Source of the DNA: JAKORR01 sp964608495
GTDB lineage: Bacteria > Armatimonadota > Zipacnadia > Zipacnadales > FEN-943
DNA: 10,763 bases
Direction: 5' to 3'
NCBI GenBank assembly: GCA_964608495.1
Contig: CAZSOQ010000185.1
Span: forward strand, 1 to 10,763
Shown here: positions 1 to 4,903 of the stretch, in pieces
Position numbering within the stretch: the stretch's first letter is position 1
Layout of the letters: each line of letters starts with the position of its first letter
Made by a program: the position numbers and the translations under genes
Notes under the pieces: generated by a model
What the model was told of the DNA's origin: nothing
The model's database searches: none
Seen by the model: only the letters and a program-made list of their open reading frames with translations

Positions 1-159
1 CTCCCCCACCCACCCGGGCTGCAGAGTGCCGGCGGTCGAGGGATCCACGTTCTTCTCGGCCTCGAAGCGCCAGTCGCGGGCATAGCCGTGCTTGGACAGC
101 AGGCCATCGGAGTGGGGATTGTCCACAACCAGCTCAGCGGCTGGGGAGATGGTAGCCAT
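1..159 (-). CDS. Partial gene of the phage-like operon, unknown function (N-terminal 53 residues)
   Basis: An open frame begins with ATG at 159-157 and stays open to base 1, so only the first 53 residues are seen. A strong Shine-Dalgarno GGAGGT lies at 169-174, 9 nt before the ATG, and this fixes the start. The peptide begins MATISPAAELVVDNPHSDG and continues with the stretch LLSKHGYARDWRFEAEKN. It has no signal peptide or membrane segment, and I do not recognise the family. Codon use is G/C-rich at third positions like its neighbours. It lies 85 nt downstream of the Asp-box gene on the same strand, so it is probably the next gene of the same virion or tail operon. A structural or adsorption protein is likely by position only. 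Confidence 0.68.
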   Translation of the reverse strand, partial: MATISPAAELVVDNPHSDGLLSKHGYARDWRFEAEKNVDPSTAGTLQPGWVGE

Positions 160-244
160 GGGACAAGGACCTCCGTTGCGGGGATCAGGGAACCGAGGCG
201 GTGATTCCGGGCCGGCGGGCGTGGCCGTGGGGTTGCGGCAGGCC

Positions 245-550
245 CTAGCCCGCGCCACCGTCGCCGGCGGGCTGCCACGTGGCGCCCTGATCGGCGCTGT
301 AGTAGGTGGCGACCTCGCCGCCCCGATCCACGGCCACTACCAGCTCGGAGGTGGTCAGGACCTCGATGGCGGGCTGCTGCTCGTCGGCGTCGCAGATGCG
401 GGCGCGGATACCCACTCCGGGTATGGGTGAGGCGTTGGTGCCGCCGTCCTCGCTGTACTCGAACCAGACGCCGCCGTCGGCCCAGCCCGCGGCGTAGATG
501 ATGCCGTTCCACTGGCAGATCGCGGCGTGTTCCAGATCATCGGCGAACAA
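245..550 (-). CDS. Short Asp-box (BNR-like) protein of the phage-like operon
   Basis: A 101-residue protein. I place the start at TTG 550-548 because a perfect GAGGTGA Shine-Dalgarno lies 5 nt upstream (556-562). The alternative GTG at 559-557 sits inside that site and has none of its own. The protein opens MFADDLEHAAICQWNGIIYA. It has one exact Asp-box motif, S-A-D-Q-G-A-T-W, near the C-terminus and a degenerate one, S-E-D-G-G-T-N-A, about 35 residues in. Asp boxes mark beta-hairpin turns in sialidase-type propellers. At this length it cannot be a full propeller enzyme, so a small beta-repeat binding or fibre component is more likely. No catalytic arginine triad is apparent. It follows the second BppU-N-like gene after a 279-nt repeat-bearing gap. 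Confidence 0.72.
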   Translation of the reverse strand: MFADDLEHAAICQWNGIIYAAGWADGGVWFEYSEDGGTNASPIPGVGIRARICDADEQQPAIEVLTTSELVVAVDRGGEVATYYSADQGATWQPAGDGGAG

Positions 551-555
551 GGTGG

Positions 556-562
556 TCACCTC
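556..562 (-). promoter_or_regulatory. Ribosome binding site that selects a TTG start
   Basis: The minus strand reads GAGGTGA, a seven-base match to the anti-Shine-Dalgarno of 16S rRNA, then CCACC, then TTG. The spacing of 5 nt fits the TTG at 550. An in-frame GTG at 559 overlaps the site and would have no ribosome site of its own. Confidence 0.6.
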
Positions 563-691
563 GCGGTGTGCTGTCGGGCGCGGTCAGGGGACAGGGACAT
601 GTGTGGCTACAGGCTCTGTGGGGGCTGTTCGCTTCGCGCAGGATGCGCCGGCAGGGAACGTGCTGGAAGGGTGGCGCCCTGTGGCCCTGAT

Positions 692-776
692 GTAGGCGCC
701 GGCTGTGCCGGCGATCGGGACTGGCGTGAGGTCGCGGAGCAACTTCGCTGTGTCGCCAGCAATAGCTGGCTCCTAC
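692..776. repeat. Pair of short inverted hairpin repeats (simple members of the dispersed family)
   Basis: Two hairpins lie in the gap between genes ending at 830 and starting at 550. The left one starts GTAGG at 692 and has stem CGCCGGC (697-703), loop TGT and GCCGGCG (707-713). The right one has GCCAGC (755-760), loop AATA and GCTGGC (765-770), followed by tCCTAC. Read on the minus strand, the right copy is GTAGG-A-GCCAGC-TATT-GCTGGC-GAC, which aligns with the left copy. A G-C pair in one is an A-T pair in the other. The tails point outwards. The rest of the 551-829 gap holds a hairpin next to the upstream stop and no convincing gene. Confidence 0.6.
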
Positions 777-799
777 GAAACGGCTGGCACCCCAGGTCC

Positions 800-823
800 C
801 CAGGGCGTTCCAGCGTGCCCTGG
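800..823 (-). terminator. Possible transcript-end or mRNA-stabilising hairpin without U-tract
   Basis: CCAGGGC (800-806) and GCCCTGG (817-823) form a perfect 7-bp G+C-rich stem with a 10-nt loop, 6 nt past the TAG that ends at 830. There is no run of T after it on the minus strand, so it is not a canonical intrinsic terminator. It may instead protect the 3' end of the message or cause partial read-through. Confidence 0.35.
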
Positions 824-829
824 CGGGAG

Positions 830-1207
830 CTAGTGCAACACGTCCTCACTCACGACCAGCGCGCCCGCCAGCACCGTCTTCGTGCAGCCGCCCGGGAAGG
901 TCTGCCCCTCGGCGTTCCACAGGATCTCGACCTCGTAGCAGTACTCTCCCAGCAGGCCCTCGGTGGCGGACGCCGGAACCACGACGGTGAACTGGCCGTC
1001 GCCCGCGCTGTCCGGCTCGATCTCGGCCTCGTACACCATCTTCCCCTTCCCCGGGCCTCGCCGCACCGCCACGGTGATCGTGGCGTCCGCGAGGCTCAGG
1101 GGCACGGCGTTGAGCCACAGCTCGTAGGGCTCGCGGTAGCTGTCCCCCTGCATGATGCGCAGGTTGCGCACCACCGGCAGGTCGTTGAAGTTCATCTGGT
1201 AGACCAT
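830..1207 (-). CDS. Phage baseplate/BppU N-terminal-like protein (second copy)
   Basis: A 125-residue protein starting at ATG 1207, only 3 nt after the stop of the LamG gene (TGA 1213-1211). Its ribosome site GAGGAG (1218-1223) lies inside the end of that gene, so the two are almost certainly cotranscribed and probably translationally coupled. After a short N-terminus, the sequence IMQGDSYREPYELWLNAVPLSLADATITVAV follows the pattern of BppU-N-type phage domains: a 'qGD' strand, a 'G.p..L..a' turn, then a beta-strand. Later come a G-x-F-T-V strand and GLLGEYCYEVEI. In those phages this domain anchors receptor-binding proteins to the baseplate. No enzymatic motif is seen. An internal ATG four codons later is a possible alternative start. 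Confidence 0.78.
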   Translation of the reverse strand: MVYQMNFNDLPVVRNLRIMQGDSYREPYELWLNAVPLSLADATITVAVRRGPGKGKMVYEAEIEPDSAGDGQFTVVVPASATEGLLGEYCYEVEILWNAEGQTFPGGCTKTVLAGALVVSEDVLH

Positions 1208-1210
1208 GGG

Positions 1211-2419
1211 TCAATCGCTCCTCGTGTCCAGGCGGTGGCGCTCGAGCAGCGCCGCGAGGCTGGCCCCGGCCGTGGCCTCGAGGCGCTGCCTGTCCAGCCC
1301 GGCGACGATCCGCGTGCGGTGGCCCGGGGTGGGCACCGCGGTCAGGGTCACCAGGGCCCAGTCCAGCGTCGGTGTCCCGGAGTTGAGCGGGTCATCGCTG
1401 GGCTCGAGGTCGAACCGGACCAGGTCCGGGCCGGTGACGGGCAGGTTCAGGCCCGCGATGGGGCTGGTGGGGTACTCGCCGCCTACCTGCTGCCAGGTGC
1501 CGTCGCTGTAGGCCCACACGCGGCGCAGGCGGCCGGCGCTGGGCCCGAAGACGCCGTCCCAGGCGATCTGGGTCAGCCGTTGCTGGTAGACGGGGCCATA
1601 GCGGGCGGTGATGCTGCCGGCGTCGGGGTAGCGCGTCGGGCTGAAGTTGCTGGTGTAGCGAACGACGCTCGACAACCGTGCCTCGTCAGTCCCGCCAGCG
1701 AACCAGTGCTGACCGCCACCGTAGGGATTGCCACCAAACCACTGCTCGCGGCTGAAGTAGTCCAGAGCGGGGCAGTGGCTCTCGCTCACGGGAGTTCCCT
1801 CCGCCACCCCGTTCACCCAGAGCCGAATCTGTGCGCCGTTCCATGTTGCGGCGACGTGGTACCATGAGCCAATCGCAGGAGCGCTGGCCCCGATGAGGAA
1901 GTTGTTTGCTCCCCCGGTCTCGACCGCGTAGTGGTGAACGAACCAAGCGTCAGCGCCCGTCCTATTCCATCCCAGGCAGAGACAAGCCTCCAAGGACACG
2001 GCTCTTACCTCACTCGCAGGCTTGCTTGCCAACCTGAGCCAAGCTTCGATGGTGTAGGCGCTGGGGATGTCGGCGCCAGTGATCGCGTTGAGACCCAAAG
2101 TCGCACGCTGATTCGTCCCGTTGAAAACACCTTGCCGGTCCATCCATCCATCCGCCGTGGTAGCGCCGTTCACCGCCGTGCCGTGGTGGCCGTGGCCGCT
2201 GCTGTCCACTACCTCGCCGGGCGTGCCGTTCCACGCGGCTTCGTTCATATGCCACAGGCCCACGGTGTTCGCGTCGGGCGTGAACTGGGACCAGTCGAGC
2301 AGAACGTTATCGTCGGGCTGCCCGGCGCCGACGAGTCGACAGCCCTGGAGCAGGCAATGGCCCGCCCAGGGCATGACGATGTCGCCGCCGGAGCCCTTTC
2401 CCCAGAGAAGAGTCGCCAT
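1211..2419 (-). CDS. LamG/concanavalin-A-like lectin-domain protein, probable tail-fibre or adhesin
   Basis: A 402-residue protein starting at ATG 2419 with a moderate GGTGA site 7 nt upstream. Residues about 50-270 form a LamG-like jelly roll: the opening strand GLWHMNEA, then VVDSSGHGHHGTAVNG, the central YTIEAWLRL, then WYHVAATWNGAQIRLWVNGV, and the closing GGTDEARLSS-VVRYTSNFSPTRYP. These are hallmark segments of the Laminin_G_3 type. The C-terminal ~130 residues are beta-rich and unrecognised. There is no signal peptide, in keeping with a virion protein rather than a secreted lectin. Codons for roughly residues 90-245 use many A/T third positions (AAT, ACT, GCT, GTA, AGA), unlike the flanking G/C-ending codons. 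The lectin core may therefore be a recombined cassette. The likely role is glycan binding during attachment. Confidence 0.88.
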   Translation of the reverse strand: MATLLWGKGSGGDIVMPWAGHCLLQGCRLVGAGQPDDNVLLDWSQFTPDANTVGLWHMNEAAWNGTPGEVVDSSGHGHHGTAVNGATTADGWMDRQGVFNGTNQRATLGLNAITGADIPSAYTIEAWLRLASKPASEVRAVSLEACLCLGWNRTGADAWFVHHYAVETGGANNFLIGASAPAIGSWYHVAATWNGAQIRLWVNGVAEGTPVSESHCPALDYFSREQWFGGNPYGGGQHWFAGGTDEARLSSVVRYTSNFSPTRYPDAGSITARYGPVYQQRLTQIAWDGVFGPSAGRLRRVWAYSDGTWQQVGGEYPTSPIAGLNLPVTGPDLVRFDLEPSDDPLNSGTPTLDWALVTLTAVPTPGHRTRIVAGLDRQRLEATAGASLAALLERHRLDTRSD

Positions 2420-2421
2420 GG

Positions 2422-2514
2422 CTAGCTCACCGTCGTCTGGGCGTGCCGACTGCCGGTCCGGGGCGCCGGCGCGGCTGCTACGCAGCCTGACGGGACAGGG
2501 GACTCATGGGCCAT
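2422..2514 (-). CDS. Possible 30-codon leader ORF upstream of the LamG gene
   Basis: ATG at 2514-2512 is preceded by GGGAGGT (2523-2529) at 8 nt. The frame reads MAHESPVPSG then CVAAAPAPRT and ends TAG at 2424-2422, just 2 nt before the LamG ATG. The context GGAGGTCCTAC before the start is nearly the same as at the 4683 gene. The peptide is Ala/Pro/Arg-rich and has no recognised domain. It could be a leader peptide that delivers ribosomes to the next start. It could also be a leftover gene start disrupted by the GGCTGC-TAC-GCAGCC hairpin (2473-2487) and the adjacent GGGACAGGG motif. It is real as a signal-bearing frame, but I am unsure that it makes a functional peptide. Confidence 0.4.
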   Translation of the reverse strand: MAHESPVPSGCVAAAPAPRTGSRHAQTTVS

Positions 2515-2590
2515 CGGGTAGGACCTCCCGGTCGAGGATGTGGTCAACTATTGGCGGGTCTGGTTGTACCGACGCGGCGCGGGGCGCTGG

Positions 2591-3007
2591 TCAGTCCTGA
2601 TCGGCCGTGAACTCCACGGGCACGACGGCCACGAAGGCCTGGCTGCCGTCGCGCCGCTGCTCGTGGCGGAAACGCACCTGGCCCACCTGGCCGCGGCGCG
2701 CGCCGCCCACCTCGCGGTTCGCCTCGAGTATCGCGACGAGCCGGTCCGTGAGGCGGAGCAGCAGGTCGCCGTCGGCGGCCGTGGGACCCCAGGGCACCTC
2801 GCAGCGCATCTGCAGGCGGAAGCGGTCGGCGAATTGGCCGCCGATTGCCACCGGGCTCTCCTGCTGGGCCACCGGCGTCACGTAGACGACGGGGCCGCGG
2901 GCCCGGTCCAGGCGGCGGTACTTCTCCACGGGCAGAGGGCCCAGGCCGTCGGCTTGCTGGCCGCCGAGCAGCTCTACCACGGCGTCGAGCACTGCAAGCA
3001 TGGTCAT
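2591..3007 (-). CDS. Tail-terminator/tail-completion-like phage protein
   Basis: A 138-residue protein starting at ATG 3007. GGAGG is at 3019-3023, an unusually long 11-nt spacing. A second ATG two codons on would be even further away. The layout is an N-terminal helix (MLAVLDAVVELLGG), a middle beta region (ARGPVVYVTPVAQQESP, FRLQMRCEVPW), a helix (DLLLRLTDRLVAILEANRE) and C-terminal strands ending FVAVVPVEFTADQD. This size and alpha-beta-alpha-beta order fits the phage tail-terminator / minor tail fold, in which a hexamer caps the tail tube. The match is by pattern only, with no diagnostic catalytic motif. It sits between the fibre-like 258-residue gene and the LamG gene, which supports a tail-module assignment. 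Confidence 0.72.
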   Translation of the reverse strand: MTMLAVLDAVVELLGGQQADGLGPLPVEKYRRLDRARGPVVYVTPVAQQESPVAIGGQFADRFRLQMRCEVPWGPTAADGDLLLRLTDRLVAILEANREVGGARRGQVGQVRFRHEQRRDGSQAFVAVVPVEFTADQD

Positions 3008-3069
3008 ACGCGGAGTTCCCTCCAGAGGGTCGAGTGGTCGGCGGGGTCGGCGCGGCGCGCAACGCGGGT

Positions 3070-3846
3070 CTAGCAGTAGCGCCCGCGCACCACCACCGCC
3101 AGGCTCGAGGCACCCGTCGCCACCGCGTCCACGTCCACGCGCAAAACCTGTCCAACGGTGGCCTTGCGGTTCGTGTCGGGCACGCCGCTCGTGGCGACGG
3201 AGTAGTCGGCGGCCGTGTCGTCTAGCTCTGGGCGGCGATCCTGGTCGGTGAAGATGCTGGCGGGCTCGGACTCGGCATCGCCCACGTGCACGTCAACCAC
3301 CGTGCTGTCGGCGGAGCCCGCGTCGGCCAGCATAATCCGCACGTCCTCGATCCACAGGTCGCGGTCGAGGACCGCCAGGCCCACGGTCGCGGCGGAGACG
3401 GCCCCGGGCACCGTGAAGCGCAGGCACGTGGGCAGCAGACCCCACGGGCGGTGGTCAACAAGGTCGCTCAGACTTGAACCGTCCCACTCCACGCAGCACA
3501 GCGGGAGCTTGCCGGCGCCGGGCTGGCTCGTGGACCTCTTGTACGGGGCGGCCGTGTCGGCGGGGTCCACGTAGACCCAGTAGGTGTCGGCCGCGGCGCC
3601 GTCGAAGGCCACGCTCGCGCCGCCGTTGAACAGCAGGCCCTGCACGTAGGCCTGGCCGGCGGCGATGTCCACGCCGGTGCCGTTGATCGAGCAGCCCATG
3701 CCGGCGACCACACCGTCCAGCCACGCAGCCTCCGAACGGTCCTCGAATTCGGACTGCAGGCCGTCGAAGGCGGCGTTCATCTGGGCGGGGTCGGCGAGGT
3801 CGCCGATGTGCAGTTCAGGTTTGTCGGGGAAAGCTTTGTACGCCAT
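3070..3846 (-). CDS. Phage tail-fibre/baseplate-like structural protein
   Basis: A 258-residue protein. The start is ATG 3846 because GGAGG at 3853-3857 lies 6 nt before it. An in-frame extension of 14 codons to 3888 has no ribosome site. The N-terminus, PELHIGDLADPAQMNAAFDG, followed by a helix and then GMGCSINGTGVDIAAGQAYVQG, is the pattern of phage head/tail-fibre N-terminal modules. There the 'G..v..g..i.i..G.a.v.G' strand pair precedes a short wall of beta-strands. Next comes TYWVYVDP, a Gly-Lys-Leu-Pro-Leu strand and LVDHRPWG, as in fibres that end this module with a D-x-R motif. Residues after ~140 are beta-rich (VGLAVLDRDLWIEDVRIML, TVVDVHVGDAES, LRVDVDAVATGASSLAVVVRG) and may be a small receptor-facing sandwich. 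Confidence 0.82.
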   Translation of the reverse strand: MAYKAFPDKPELHIGDLADPAQMNAAFDGLQSEFEDRSEAAWLDGVVAGMGCSINGTGVDIAAGQAYVQGLLFNGGASVAFDGAAADTYWVYVDPADTAAPYKRSTSQPGAGKLPLCCVEWDGSSLSDLVDHRPWGLLPTCLRFTVPGAVSAATVGLAVLDRDLWIEDVRIMLADAGSADSTVVDVHVGDAESEPASIFTDQDRRPELDDTAADYSVATSGVPDTNRKATVGQVLRVDVDAVATGASSLAVVVRGRYC

Positions 3847-3963
3847 CGTGTTCCTCCGTTCAGGGGAGATCGCGACTATCCGTGGCACTGGGGGTGCGGG
3901 CGCGCGGCATGTCTAGAGAAAGCCCGGCGAGGCTGAATGCCCTCGACGGCAGCGCCGCGCGAG

Positions 3964-4254
3964 CTAGCCGATGCGGGTGCGCGCCCGGCCCCACAGCGAG
4001 TAGGTCCACCGTGCCGTGCCCCATCGGCCGGACCAGTGGACGGGGCGAGCCGGGTAGCGCTCCGGGCCCCAGCAGGCTGTGCCCCATCGCCCGGGGCCCC
4101 AGACCATCTCGACGCTCAGGGCCGGGCCGGGGCACTGGGGCAGGTCCGCGCGGCTTTCCCGCCGTCGCGCGCGGGTGCTGAGCGATGTGCCGGCGCTGCG
4201 GCCCGCCGAGCGCTGCAGGTCCCGGGCGGCCCGGCCGGCTTCACGCAGCCACAC
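3964..4254 (-). CDS. Small basic Trp/Gly-rich protein, unknown function
   Basis: A 96-residue protein starting with GTG 4254. Only 3 nt separate it from the TAG of the preceding gene. A long ribosome site, GGAGGAGG (4263-4270, 8 nt spacing), is embedded in the Glu-rich last codons of that gene, so coupling is likely. The first ~40 residues are strongly basic (AGRAARDLQRSAGR, TRARRRESR). The C-terminal half carries a repeated G-R-W-G-T-A motif: WGPGRWGTACWGPERY and then WSGRWGTARWTYSLWGR. The repeat is also visible in the DNA, as tgccccatcg at two sites about 64 nt apart. Such W-G repeats occur in small phage structural proteins, but I cannot assign a family. The start and coupling are well supported; the role is open. 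Confidence 0.7.
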   Translation of the reverse strand: MWLREAGRAARDLQRSAGRSAGTSLSTRARRRESRADLPQCPGPALSVEMVWGPGRWGTACWGPERYPARPVHWSGRWGTARWTYSLWGRARTRIG

Positions 4255-4257
4255 GGC

Positions 4258-4683
4258 CTATTCCTCCTCCCCTACCCTGGGGGTGACGCGGAAGCGCAGG
4301 ACGTTGCTCGTGCGGCAGGCGTCGGCGCCGGCATCCACGACGACCTGGGCGCGGAAGGCGCTGGGCTGGGCGGTGACGGCTGGCGGCACGGCCCAGCGCA
4401 CCTCGCCGCGGGCGGCGTCGGCGGCGGGCTCGGCGTCGGGGGCGTTCTCGAGGGGGTAGGTCGAGCTGGCGGGTCCGTCGGTGAGGAGCTGGACGTCGTA
4501 GGCGGTCAGGTCGAGGGGCTCGCCCTGGTGGTAGACGACGAAGACGACCGCGGCGCCGCGATCCTGCTCGGGCAGCTCGTAGGCGCCCTCGTGCGGGTCG
4601 AGGTCGCGGGGGACGCTGATCAGCCGCCCGTGCAGGGGCAGGTTCTCTTCGCTGGTAAGCAGACCGGTGGAGAAGACCGGCAT
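4258..4683 (-). CDS. Phage baseplate/BppU N-terminal-like protein (first copy)
   Basis: A 141-residue protein starting at ATG 4683 with an ideal AGGAGG (4691-4696) 7 nt upstream. The central region RGAAVVFVVYHQGEPLDLTAYDVQLL follows the BppU-N strand-turn-strand pattern: a 'G.p.dLt.y.v' turn as in Siphoviridae baseplate upper proteins. It continues through ARGEVRWAVPPAVTAQ and FRAQVVVDAG to the closing strand VLRFRVTPR. The role would be to dock a receptor-binding protein on the tail tip. It has the same fold pattern as the 125-residue protein at 1207-830, though with little direct identity, so the operon carries two such adaptors. The acidic end VGEEE doubles as the ribosome site for the next gene. 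It is separated from the 1160-residue gene by a 220-nt gap filled by paired repeats. Confidence 0.8.
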   Translation of the reverse strand: MPVFSTGLLTSEENLPLHGRLISVPRDLDPHEGAYELPEQDRGAAVVFVVYHQGEPLDLTAYDVQLLTDGPASSTYPLENAPDAEPAADAARGEVRWAVPPAVTAQPSAFRAQVVVDAGADACRTSNVLRFRVTPRVGEEE

Positions 4684-4769
4684 TGTAGGACCTCCTGATG
4701 GGAAGATCGGATGCAGGCGCGAGGCCGGGGCCCGGGGCGCGTCGGCGGTGGCCCCTCCGCCGACCGACA

Positions 4770-4825
4770 GACCACACCAAGCGCCACCCCCGCGGGCGCG
4801 GCCCTTCGGGCCGACCCGCGACTAC
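4770..4825 (+). repeat. Dispersed hairpin repeat, copy F (tail to the right)
   Basis: The head GACCACACC, a CCACCCCC tract, stem CGCGGG (4791-4796) / CCCGCG (4815-4820) and tail GACTAC match the family consensus. Inside the stem a second hairpin, CGGCCC (4799-4804), loop TTC, GGGCCG (4808-4813), is nested. The tail abuts the tail of copy E with one base between them. Confidence 0.68.
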
Positions 4826-4826
4826 A

Positions 4827-4902
4827 GTAGTCGCAGGTTGCGTCGTGAGCCGCGCAGCGGCTCGCGACGCACGCCTGCGGTGGTGGGGGTGCGGTCGTCC
4901 CC
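4827..4902 (-). repeat. Dispersed hairpin repeat, copy E (inverted relative to copy F)
   Basis: On the minus strand it reads from a GGGACGACCGC head at 4902 through CCACCACCGCAGG to the tail GACTAC at 4832-4827. Stems are CGCAGG (4832-4837) / CCTGCG (4874-4879), then TGCGTCG (4839-4845) / CGACGCA (4865-4871), then GAGCCGC (4847-4853) / GCGGCTC (4857-4863). The result is a nearly continuous 48-nt hairpin. The head begins one base after the stop codon of the 1160-residue gene. Together E and F occupy most of the 4684-4903 gap. Confidence 0.7.
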
Positions 4903-4903
4903 G

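Noticed and set aside
556..600. 14-codon ORF upstream of the Asp-box gene
   Set aside because: ATG at 600 has no ribosome site, and the overlap with the GTG at 559 is coincidental because the TTG at 550 is the supported start.
527..1867. 446-codon plus-strand open frame
   Set aside because: It is antisense to the BppU-N-like, LamG and Asp-box genes and crosses the repeat gap. Its product is Arg/Gly/Val-rich low complexity, with no ribosome site. It is an artefact of high G+C.
1690..2160. Variable region of a diversity-generating retroelement
   Set aside because: No matching template copy or reverse transcriptase is in the window, and the divergence is in general codon use rather than confined to adenine sites.
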